DNA of 64,000 nucleotides from Methanoculleus taiwanensis (lineage in GTDB: Archaea > Halobacteriota > Methanomicrobia > Methanomicrobiales > Methanoculleaceae): contig NZ_LHQS01000003.1 in the NCBI RefSeq assembly GCF_004102725.1, positions 183,889-247,888 on the forward strand, read 5' to 3'. Shown in pieces: positions 17,499 through 25,343 of the stretch. Position 1 is the stretch's first letter, and each line of letters starts with the position of its first letter. The position numbers and the translations under genes were made by a program. The notes beneath the pieces are model-generated. The model worked only from the letters and a program-made list of their open reading frames with translations. It had not been told where the DNA came from and made no database searches.

Positions 17499-18854
17499 AT
17501 GAAGAGAGAGTTCCGGCCATATAACCTTTATCTCACGCTCGGAAAGGTGGGAGTGTTCACATTCGCCCTGATGAGTATCTATCAGGCCATCAAGGATTAC
17601 CTCTATCCCGATATCAGCCTCGCGGACTCGCATATTCATACCATTATCTTCACCACCGTGCTGGCCACGACCGCCGCATACTTCGCCCTTCGCAAACAGC
17701 AGACCCTCCTCACAATGCTGGTAGCCGAAACAAACGAGCGGCAAGAGACGGAAGAAGCCCTGCGGAAGAGCGAGGAGAAGTTCCGCTCCATCGTAGAGAT
17801 GGCAAACGAGGGCATCCTGCAGGTTGACAAACGCCATGTGATCACCTACATCAATCAGAGAATGGCCGACATGCTCGGCTATTCGGCCCCGGAGATGCTC
17901 GGACAGCCGGTAACCAATCTTCTTTTTACGGAGGATCTCGAGAGCCACCGGAGCCGGATGACGCAGAGAGAGCAGGGTCTTGACGACAGATATGAATGCC
18001 GCCTCAGACACAGGGACGGCAGCGACCGGTGGGTCATGGTCTCTGCAACTGCTCAGAAGGACGGGGAGAGCAGGTTTGCCGGATCCTTTGCCATGTTCAC
18101 CGATATCACCGAGAGGAAGCAGACCGAGGAGGCGCTCCAGCGCCATACGGAAGACCTTGCCCGACTCCACCGGCAGCTCGGCTCGGCGAACCGCGAGGCG
18201 AACCTCTACCTCGATATCCTCACCCACGACATTCGCAACACCGAGAACGTCTCGAACCTCTATACCGACCTCTTGATCGAGACCCTTGATGGGGATGCAC
18301 GGACACACACGGAGAAACTGCAGCGAAGTATCCGGAAAAGCATTGAAATCCTGGGAAACGTATCCACGATCCGGCGGATTCATCAGCCATCGGGCGGGCA
18401 CAAGCGCATGGATCTGGATGAGGTTATCCGCGAAGAGATCGCGCAATTCCACAGGAGCATCATCCATTGTGATGCGACCCGGTGCCAGGTTCTGGCCGAC
18501 GACCTCCTCTCGGAAGTCTTTGCAAACCTGATCGGCAATGCCGTCAAGTTCGGCGGCCCCGACGTCGAAGTTGTTATCCGGACGGAAGAAAAAGACGGGT
18601 TCGTCCGGATCTCGGTCGAGGATACCGGCCCCGGGATCCCTGACGCGGATAAGCAGGCGGTCTTCCACCGGTACGAACAGCAGAAACGGGGCGTCGGTGA
18701 AGGACTCGGCCTCTACCTCGTGCAGGTGCTCATCGAGCGCTACGGCGGTACCATATGGGCGGAGGATCGGGTACCGGGTCATCCGGAGGCAGGGGCGGCG
18801 TTCCGGTTCACACTCCGGACGGTCGCCCACGGCAGCCCGGGAAAAGGCGTTTGA
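17499..18854 (+). CDS. Membrane-attached PAS sensor histidine kinase
   Basis: About 451 residues. Two N-terminal helices (~8-35 and ~45-65) enclose a short extracellular loop. One PAS domain (~90-210) leads to a transmitter with H-box LDILTHDIRNTENVSNLY, N-box NLIGNAVKFGG, G1 DTGPGIP and G2 GVGEGLGLYLVQ. ATG 17499 is chosen because a ribosome site (GAGGGG) and the first helix start there; the open frame to 17367 precedes it. The transmitter is a close paralogue of the one at 27880-28580. No response regulator gene is adjacent. Confidence 0.88.
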   Translation: MKREFRPYNLYLTLGKVGVFTFALMSIYQAIKDYLYPDISLADSHIHTIIFTTVLATTAAYFALRKQQTLLTMLVAETNERQETEEALRKSEEKFRSIVEMANEGILQVDKRHVITYINQRMADMLGYSAPEMLGQPVTNLLFTEDLESHRSRMTQREQGLDDRYECRLRHRDGSDRWVMVSATAQKDGESRFAGSFAMFTDITERKQTEEALQRHTEDLARLHRQLGSANREANLYLDILTHDIRNTENVSNLYTDLLIETLDGDARTHTEKLQRSIRKSIEILGNVSTIRRIHQPSGGHKRMDLDEVIREEIAQFHRSIIHCDATRCQVLADDLLSEVFANLIGNAVKFGGPDVEVVIRTEEKDGFVRISVEDTGPGIPDADKQAVFHRYEQQKRGVGEGLGLYLVQVLIERYGGTIWAEDRVPGHPEAGAAFRFTLRTVAHGSPGKGV

Positions 18855-19314
18855 ACAGACTGTATTCGGTCGGTTTTCAGGCATTCATCCCGGTGGCAGG
18901 CGTCCTCTCTTTTACATCAGCACCATGCCCGGTATGCTCTTCCTGCACAGGATGACACGTTCGTCATCGTGGCCGGCTTTGCGGCGGTCGATCATCCTCG
19001 ATCTGTCGAACGATTCGGTGCGGCACTCTTCCGGATCCCATGGTGCCGGGCATCTTTATCACCGTGCAGGCGATGGACAATCCGCCGGCCTCTCCGTTGA
19101 ACCCACCCTCATCGGCGCCATCTCTGCCATGTTCCAGGAGCCCCTGATCACCCGGTTTCCAGCAAAGCCACCATTTACTCTACCTCGTCATTCATCCCCG
19201 CTGCTGTCACCGAATCGCTTTCGCGGTTGACATATATACCTGCCCGATCAAAGAGGGGATTGTGATAAGCCCCTGCGACAGAACCGGAGCAGGCCGCCCG
19301 GAGGCGGGTCTATC
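18855..19314 (+). other. 460-bp stretch with no intact gene
   Basis: Short open frames in several phases give disconnected peptides with no recognisable domain. The base use is like that of coding DNA, so this may be a decayed gene, but I cannot name it. A possible TATA-like ACATATATAC lies at 19229-19238, upstream of the ClC-type gene. Confidence 0.4.
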
Positions 19315-20439
19315 GTGAGGAGATCAGACGACTCCACCGGCCGCGAATCTCTCCGCTTCATCCTCATCGCCGCCCTGATTGCTCTCGCAGCTGCCGGAGG
19401 AATGGTGGTCTTTCTCGAGGTGCAGAGTGCCGCGGAGGCTCTGATATGGCCGGAATCTCCTCCCATCCCTTTTTTTGCCCTGCTCCTCACAACCGCCGGC
19501 GGCCTCCTCGTGGGGCTCTGCCTGCACCACTTCGGCGATCACGTGCTGCTGCTCCAGCAGAGCCTCGCAGCATTCCGGAAGACCGGCCGTTTCGAGCCCC
19601 GGCACCTCCCCGCCGGACTGCTTGCCATTTATCTCTCACTGATCTTCGGGGCGAGTCTCGGGCCTGAGGTGGCGGCCATCGATATGGGCGGGAGCACGGG
19701 CACCCTGGCTGGCGATCGGCTGCAGAGCCGGGTGCGGACGCTCTCGATCGCCGGTATCATCGGTGCCCTGGCCGGGTTTGCTATCTACCTCCAGATCACC
19801 AAGACCGCAGGCGGCGCCCTGTATCCGCTTCCCCCGATGGGGGAGTTTCTCCCGCTCTACCTGCTCTACGCCGCGGTTCTCGGCCTCGCCGGTGCTGCGG
19901 CGGGCGTCCTCTTCGTCGCCGCCTACCACTTCTTCAGCCGCCTGCTCTCGCCTCTCGCCGGGCGGCACCTGATCCTGGGGGTGGCCGGGGGCGTGGGACT
20001 CGGCATCGCCGGGACAATCTTCCCACTCGTCCTCTTTTCCGGCCAGAACGAGTTTAAGACTGTCCTCGAGACGGGAGCGGCCGCCGGTGCCGTCGTGCTG
20101 CTGCTGCTCGCCGCGGCGAAGATCTTCGCCAGCACCTGGTGCATGGCAACGCTCTTCAAGGGCGGGCCGATCTTTCCCCTGATCTTTGCGGGGGGCACGC
20201 TCGGACTCGCCGTAAACGCCCTCTTTCCAGCCGTTCCGCTCGCTGTCGCCGTCCCCGCCGTCATGGCAGGGATGATCGTCTGCGTGCTGAAGATGCCGGC
20301 CGCGGTGATCCCTATCGTGGCGGTGATCTTCCTGCAGTGGGAGATCCTGATCGTCGTCGCCATCGCCGCCCTGGCCGGGTACTACGCCACCCGGAGCGTC
20401 ATGATGTTTCCTCCCGAGGGCGAAGGAGCGGGAAAATAA
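19315..20439 (+). CDS. ClC-type chloride channel or transporter
   Basis: About 374 residues with ten or more hydrophobic helices. Two family signatures are visible: GASLGPEVAAIDMGG (~residue 117, the GxxxGPE-type anion site) and ATLFKGGPIFPLIFAGG (~residue 280, like the GGxFxPxLxxG site). It is shorter than bacterial ClC proteins (~430-470) because N-terminal helices are compact. It moves chloride or other anions across the cytoplasmic membrane. The gating glutamate in the GPE motif is present. The start is GTG 19315. Confidence 0.8.
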   Translation: MRRSDDSTGRESLRFILIAALIALAAAGGMVVFLEVQSAAEALIWPESPPIPFFALLLTTAGGLLVGLCLHHFGDHVLLLQQSLAAFRKTGRFEPRHLPAGLLAIYLSLIFGASLGPEVAAIDMGGSTGTLAGDRLQSRVRTLSIAGIIGALAGFAIYLQITKTAGGALYPLPPMGEFLPLYLLYAAVLGLAGAAAGVLFVAAYHFFSRLLSPLAGRHLILGVAGGVGLGIAGTIFPLVLFSGQNEFKTVLETGAAAGAVVLLLLAAAKIFASTWCMATLFKGGPIFPLIFAGGTLGLAVNALFPAVPLAVAVPAVMAGMIVCVLKMPAAVIPIVAVIFLQWEILIVVAIAALAGYYATRSVMMFPPEGEGAGK

Positions 20440-20590
20440 GCAGGATAAGGAATGTCGAAAAACGGCATCCGGTCAAGCGTGCTGAGAGAGCGTTCCGGAG
20501 AAAGAGGGCACGGCGTAGATCGAACGCTCACGAAACGGTTCCCGGCACCCTGATCAAAAAAGACGGTGGGGGTTCTGCCCCGCCCCGATC

Positions 20591-20790
20591 ATGCAACAAC
20601 GGGCGTATCCCGAACATCACCCGGAACCTTCATGTGAAAGATCTTGAGATATAGGCAGGTCTCCTTCTCGAAAATGTATTTTTCCACTTGATTGAGAATG
20701 TTCTCGAATACGGAAGCAACGAGAAGACGGTAAAGTGGATCACGCCGGGGCTCCGGGTGAGCCGGATCTCCGGAGATAAAACATATCGGC
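20591..20790 (+). pseudogene. Histidine-kinase ATPase-domain remnant
   Basis: The plus frame reads NLHVKDLEI, then a TAG, then LLENVFFHLIENVLEYGSNEKTVKW. This matches the stretch leading into the N-box of archaeal histidine kinases (DLEIYADPLLEKVFxNLIDNALRYG). The TAG falls where Tyr is normal. H-box and G-boxes are absent. It is a decayed transmitter fragment in a locus already rich in kinases. In the rest of 20440-20808 I see nothing else. Confidence 0.5.
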
Positions 20791-20811
20791 TTTCATGAGA
20801 ATACCGGGGTG

Positions 20812-21816
20812 ATGAGGCTGGACTACCTCAGGGAACTGGAGCACTGCAACTTGTGCGAGTGGCGGTGCGGTGTCAACCGACTGGACGGGGAGCGGGGGGT
20901 CTGCGGGATCGGCATCCCCGAGGTCGCCGCCGCGATGCTCCATCCGGCACCGCCGGCGAGCTACACGATCTTCCTTGCCGGCTGCAACTTCCGGTGCCTC
21001 AATTGCCAGAACTGGGAGATCGCGCACTATCCCGACACCCATGAGACCGTCAGGGGGTTCGTGGATCCTGGGAGCATGGCAGAAGAAGCCCTGGCCGCCA
21101 TCCGGTCGCTGAGGGGGAGGCTGATCGGTGCCGACCGGATATTCTTCAGCGGGGGATCACCCGACCCCTCGCTTCCTTTCGTGGAAGAGGTGGTGAGGGA
21201 GGCAAGGAGGCGGGACAGCGGGGTGAAGGTCAACTACGATACCAACGGCTTTGCGACCGAAGCATCCCTCGCACGGGTGCTCGCGATTTCCACCTCGATA
21301 ACCTACGATATCAAGGCATACCACGACGACGTCCACCGGGCGTTGACCGGCGCTCCCGTCGCTCCGGTACTGAGAAATGCTGCTGAAATCGCACGGAATG
21401 CCCCGGAAAAACTCTGGGAGTTCCGGTTCCTCGTCATCCCGGGTATAACGGTGAACGAAGTTGCACCGGTAGCAGCGTTCATTGCGGATATCGACGATGA
21501 GCTCCCCTTCAACCTCCTTGCATTCCGCCCGAACTTCGTCCTCGAGCGCCACCCTCCCGCCATCCAGTACCTGATGGAGGAGGCGGTGCGGGAGGCACGG
21601 TCGACCGGTCTCGTGGACGTCAGGGTGCACGGGTACCCGGCGGTTGCCGGTGAGCGCCCAAAAGAGCGTGCATCGCCCGTGAGGGAAAGGGGAGGCGAAC
21701 TTGCCCGGAGCATTGCAAAACGTGCCGGATGCCCCGCCGATTTCCGCGACTGCGGAAGCTGCGGGTTGCGGCAGAGCTGCCCGATCAAGCGGTACCGGGC
21801 GCGGAGATCGGTGTAA
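20812..21816 (+). CDS. Radical SAM protein (pyruvate-formate-lyase-activase-like)
   Basis: About 334 residues. The radical SAM cluster motif AGCNFRCLNCQNW (CxxxCxxC, ~62-69) is preceded by a Cys-rich leader (CNLCEWRCGVNR; GVCGIG) and followed by a PflA/AmmeMemo-like barrel (IFFSGGSPDPSL, NYDTNGF, YDIKAYHDD, RFLVIPGITVNEV). A C-terminal cluster (GCPADFRDCGSCGLRQSCP) may bind a second Fe-S centre. It is a cytoplasmic enzyme; the target is unknown. ATG 20812 is preferred over GTG 20809. Confidence 0.85.
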   Translation: MRLDYLRELEHCNLCEWRCGVNRLDGERGVCGIGIPEVAAAMLHPAPPASYTIFLAGCNFRCLNCQNWEIAHYPDTHETVRGFVDPGSMAEEALAAIRSLRGRLIGADRIFFSGGSPDPSLPFVEEVVREARRRDSGVKVNYDTNGFATEASLARVLAISTSITYDIKAYHDDVHRALTGAPVAPVLRNAAEIARNAPEKLWEFRFLVIPGITVNEVAPVAAFIADIDDELPFNLLAFRPNFVLERHPPAIQYLMEEAVREARSTGLVDVRVHGYPAVAGERPKERASPVRERGGELARSIAKRAGCPADFRDCGSCGLRQSCPIKRYRARRSV

Positions 21817-21890
21817 GCGGGCGTATTGCAGGCGGATGCACAGAGAAGCAAGTGTATTACCATATGGCCTATCATAGGAATGATAATACT

Positions 21891-21906
21891 GACTGAATGG
21901 TCAGTC
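21891..21906. promoter_or_regulatory. Candidate TetR-type operator
   Basis: Perfect 6-bp arms (GACTGA and TCAGTC) are separated by 4 bp, and shifted overlapping arms (ACTGAC and GTCAGT, 21888-21905) also pair perfectly. Such palindromes are usual TetR-family sites. It lies ~180 bp before the aldo/keto reductase whose downstream gene is a (broken) TetR. Binding is not shown. Confidence 0.5.
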
Positions 21907-22082
21907 GATGCGCGGATGCGGCCGGGTATACCGGCCAGACCGGTGCGGGCTCACCCGATCATCGGCCAGGCGGAGGCATTCCCAGCCAAAGGGGAAGTAT
22001 CCATCTCCCTTCTGCAGCGTTCGACGACCATCACCGTATTTCATCACGCAATCAGCTCCACCACTCAACCGTCAACGATGTG

Positions 22083-23291
22083 ATGCCCGTGCAGTATAGA
22101 ACAGTGCCCAAGAACGGCGATGAGCTCTCCGCCCTCGGCTTCGGCGCCATGCGCCTTCCGACGCGTTTCGGCCGGGTAGACGAAGCCCGTGCGATCCGGC
22201 AGATCCGGAGCGCCATCGACAGCGGCGTCAACTACCTCGACACCGCCTACCCCTACCACAACGGCGAGAGCGAGAAGATCCTTGGAAAGACACTCCGGGA
22301 CGGCTACCGGGAACGGGTTAAGATCGCCGACAAGCTCCCCCACTGGGCGGTCAAAGCCCGGGAGGATATGGACCGGATCCTCGACCTCCAGCTCCGGCGG
22401 CTCGAGACGGACTGCATCGACTACTACCTGCTCCAGTCGCTCGACGCGAAGTCTTGGCAGAAACTCATCAAACTGGATGTCTTCGCGTTTCTGGAGGCGG
22501 CGCGGGACGCAGGAAAGATCGGGAACATCGGCTTTTCCTTCCACGGCGACCGCAAAACCTTCCGGGAGATCGTCGACGCCTACGACTGGACGTTCTGCCA
22601 GATCCAGTACAACTTCCTCGATGAGGAGAACCAGGCGGGGAGGGAGGGGCTCGAGTACGCCGCCGCAAAGAACATCGCCGTTATGATCATGGAGCCCCTG
22701 CGGGGCGGGATGCTCGCCGCAGGCCTCCCGAAAGACGTGCAGGCGATCTACGACGCCTCCGGGATCGCCCGGTCCCCGGCGGAGTGGGCGCTCCGGTGGA
22801 TCTGGGATCACCCGGAGGTGACGGTCGTCCTCTCGGGCATGAACGACGAAGCACATATCGCGGAGAACATCCGGACCTGCGAAGATGCCCTGCCCGGGTC
22901 CCTGAGCGATGCCGAGCACGCCGTGGTCGATGCGGCGGCGGCATCCTACAAGAGCAGGATACGGGTTCCCTGCACGGGATGCGCCTACTGCATGCCCTGC
23001 CCGTTCGGCGTCAACATCCCGCAGTGCTTCCACTTCTACAACCAGTATTACATGGCCGGCAACCGGATGCTGACCAGAGGGTTCTACATCGCCCAAGTAA
23101 TCGGTTTCGACGATCACCCTGCAAACGCCGCCTTCTGCAGGAACTGCGGCAGGTGCGTCGCGGCGTGCCCCCAGGGGATTGCGATCCCTGAAGAACTGCA
23201 GAAGGTCTCACGTGACCTCGACGGCTGGCAGACAAAGCTCATGAAACCGCTTGTAAAGATGATGATGACGCGGCAACAAAAGGAGGAGTGA
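22083..23291 (+). CDS. Aldo/keto reductase with C-terminal 4Fe-4S domain
   Basis: About 402 residues. The barrel has the AKR catalytic set: ALGFGAMRLP, the Asp/Tyr motif LDTAYPYHNGES, Lys in VKIADKLP and a downstream His-region. The C-terminus holds two cysteine clusters (CTGCAYCMPCPFGVNIP and CRNCGRCVAACPQG), typical of the iron-sulfur AKRs abundant in methanogens. The role may be redox or detoxification. ATG 22083 starts the conserved part; the frame is open upstream to 21897 over the operator. Its stop codon TGA overlaps the ATG of the TetR pseudogene (ATGA-type coupling). Confidence 0.88.
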   Translation: MPVQYRTVPKNGDELSALGFGAMRLPTRFGRVDEARAIRQIRSAIDSGVNYLDTAYPYHNGESEKILGKTLRDGYRERVKIADKLPHWAVKAREDMDRILDLQLRRLETDCIDYYLLQSLDAKSWQKLIKLDVFAFLEAARDAGKIGNIGFSFHGDRKTFREIVDAYDWTFCQIQYNFLDEENQAGREGLEYAAAKNIAVMIMEPLRGGMLAAGLPKDVQAIYDASGIARSPAEWALRWIWDHPEVTVVLSGMNDEAHIAENIRTCEDALPGSLSDAEHAVVDAAAASYKSRIRVPCTGCAYCMPCPFGVNIPQCFHFYNQYYMAGNRMLTRGFYIAQVIGFDDHPANAAFCRNCGRCVAACPQGIAIPEELQKVSRDLDGWQTKLMKPLVKMMMTRQQKEE

Positions 23292-23829
23292 TGCGAGAGT
23301 CTGCCCCACAAGGAGACGACCCGGGACAAACTCCTCCGCGCAGCGCTGTACCTCTTCACCACGCAGGGGTTTCACGCCACCCCGACGGCGCAGATCAGCC
23401 GTGAGGCGGGGGTTTCCACCAGGATCCTGTTTCGCCACTTCAGGGACAAGGAAACCCTGGTAAACGAGATCTACCTCTCCATCAAAAAGGAGATGGCGGT
23501 GACGATCCGGCCCTTCCTGCCAGGGAGCGGATCACAAACGCCCTTCGGACATTTATCATGTGGGGGCTCGCCCACCCGGAGGAACGGGCGTTTCTAAACC
23601 TCTTCTACCACTCCCCGAACATCTGCGAAGAGGTGAAGGAGCAGGCCTATGCAGACTTCGTGTGGATGGGGGAGCTGTATGCCGGGGCGGCGAAGGCGGG
23701 CATCGTCGTCGACCTCCCCCTCCCCCTCGTCTCCGCTATCGTGCTGCGGGTCACAGGTGCCCGGGGATGACGACGGACGAGAGCATCGACGCAGGGCTCC
23801 GGGTGCTGTGGGAGGGCATCGGGGCGTAG
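23291..23829 (+). pseudogene. TetR-family regulator, frameshifted
   Basis: TetR sequence is spread over several frames. ATG 23291 is followed by two codons, then the frame must slip to give ESLPHKETTRDKLLRAALYLF and the HTH FHATPTAQISREAGVSTRILFRHFRDKETL. A second slip near 23520 is needed for RERITNALRTFIMWGLAHPEERAF and YADFVWMGELY. A third near 23760-23766 gives TTDESIDAGLRVLWEGIGA before the stop 23827-23829. So two, probably three, frameshifts. It is translationally coupled to the reductase, whose regulator it was (inference). Assembly error is possible. Confidence 0.7.
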
Positions 23830-24120
23830 GCGTCTTTCCGAGTATCAACAATATTTTTTGGACACCGGCGGAACCGCGACGGCCCGATTAAGGATCGCCT
23901 CCCCGGCCCGGGGATCGTATGGCGGAGGCTCAGGTCCGTCTGACGTCCGGGGTCGTCTTTCGGGTGCAGGAGTTCGCAGAGCGTGTACCCGTCCGGTGAG
24001 ACATTGACGCCGCAGGTGGTTGGCACCGTGCGCGTGCCGGATGGTGCCTTCAGCTGAGCGGCGTCGCATGGAATAAAATTGGAGAAAAATCCCGGTCTTC
24101 GCCGGGACGACCGGTGACGA

Positions 24121-24720
24121 CTATTTTTGCGAAAAGAACGAGATATTGGGCACGAGAATACCCGTCCGGTCCCGATAGGTCCGGTACTCGTCACCGAACT
24201 CCTCGAGCATCATCGCCTCCTCCCGGGGGATGCGGACGACACAGAACAGCGCCCATACAGCGATGCCGTAGATGCCGACAAGCCAGTTTGCGGTGAGAAA
24301 GAGCTGGCCTGCCATCATGAGGGTGAAGGCGGTGTACGTCGGGTGGCGGACAAAGCGGTAGGGGCCGGAGGTGACGAGCCGGTGGTTCTCCTTGAGCTCC
24401 ACGCCCATGGACCAGTCTCCCCCGAGTTCGCGGAGTATCAGCAGCATGAGGACGAGAGCAGCGAGATAGACGGCGCCCCCTGCGATGCGGAGCGCGTCGG
24501 GCATCGGGACGGAGAAGGGCGCCAGGATCGGTGTGAGCGAGTAGAGGAGCGGGAGGGCGGCCATCCCGATGGTCGTAAGCAGGAGAAGCATACGGTCCAC
24601 TGTGCTGCCCATATTCACCACCGTCTCCCGGGTATAAGATTTGTATACATAGGGTGCCCTGACAAACAAAAAGAGAATCAGGAGCCCGAGAAAAACGGAC
24701 TGATAAATGGATTCTTCCAT
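24121..24720 (-). CDS. Isoprenylcysteine methyltransferase-like membrane protein
   Basis: About 199 residues with four or five helices. The conserved core of ICMT/PEMT proteins is clear: VTSGPYRFVRHPTYTAFTLMMAGQL, then an RIPREEAMMLEEFGDEYRTYRDRTG tail with the conserved E-E...F-G-x-E-Y. These bind SAM and methylate small substrates or isoprenyl groups at the membrane. ATG 24720 is chosen because the upstream frame (to 25119) is low-complexity. The real substrate is unknown. Confidence 0.8.
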   Translation of the reverse strand: MEESIYQSVFLGLLILFLFVRAPYVYKSYTRETVVNMGSTVDRMLLLLTTIGMAALPLLYSLTPILAPFSVPMPDALRIAGGAVYLAALVLMLLILRELGGDWSMGVELKENHRLVTSGPYRFVRHPTYTAFTLMMAGQLFLTANWLVGIYGIAVWALFCVVRIPREEAMMLEEFGDEYRTYRDRTGILVPNISFFSQK

Positions 24721-24855
24721 GTGGAGAGAGGTTCCTCGATGACCGGCATAAAGGTTCCCGGGATACGGGAGGGAGGCGATTGGATGAGCAGGAGTGGGGC
24801 GGGGTTTGGTCGAGGGGCTCGGCAGCCGGATCCGCCCCATGATCGTGCCGGAAGG

Positions 24856-24924
24856 GAACCGGGGATGACCAAGGACGAGATAGTCGACGAGGGGCTCGGC
24901 GTGCTGCAGCACGGGACCGGGGCG
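24856..24924 (+). pseudogene. Second TetR C-terminal tail remnant
   Basis: The plus strand encodes MTKDEIVDEGLGVLQHGTGA, closely matching the tail of the TetR pseudogene at 23766-23826 (MTTDESIDAGLRVLWEGIGA), at DNA level too. No HTH or core precedes it. It is the end of a lost regulator gene. Nothing else is recognised in 24721-25202. Confidence 0.4.
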
Positions 24925-25202
24925 AAGATGCAGAATGAATCCTTCGGTGAGAGAAAAACGCAAACGGCGATGCTCCATACCGGACGTTCGGTTCCGCAAC
25001 CCAGGAATGCGGGGCGTGGTTCTCCCCCGGCGGTCAGACCATTTTTGACAGCCGGGCATTTTTGGCAGGCTCGCGCTGCTTTTCCGGGCACCGGCGGGGG
25101 CTGTATGGCCGACAGGCATTCAGAGAGGTCGAGTCAGGTTCTCATGTAGCCGGCTCATGAGCATCCGGTGACCGGTACAAACCCTTATATTTCCATGAAC
25201 AG

Positions 25203-25343
25203 ATGTCCCACCGTTACTTGATCGGCTGTGATTTCGAAACGTGGGAGAGGACTCTCCATTTCTTTCAGCCAGCCGTTGGAATGCGGTATGAAGACGGGCA
25301 CACCCGGGTTCTGATCGAACGCCGTGGAGAGGAAGGCACATGA
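25203..25343 (+). CDS. Possible small ORF upstream of sensor kinase
   Basis: An ATG-started frame of 46 codons ends in TGA overlapping the next gene's ATG (ATGA). The peptide (MSHRYLIGCDFETWERTLHFF start, RVLIERRGEEGT end) has balanced composition and GC-rich third positions, so it may be real and co-translated with the kinase. No family is recognised. Confidence 0.3.
   Translation: MSHRYLIGCDFETWERTLHFFQPAVGMRYEDGHTRVLIERRGEEGT

Noticed and set aside
18855-19314. Decayed MotA/TolQ-like gene
   Set aside because: The short hydrophobic and proline-rich peptides are not enough to support any family.
22065-23117. Long open frame opposite the aldo/keto reductase
   Set aside because: Shadow of a gene with clear catalytic and Fe-S motifs.
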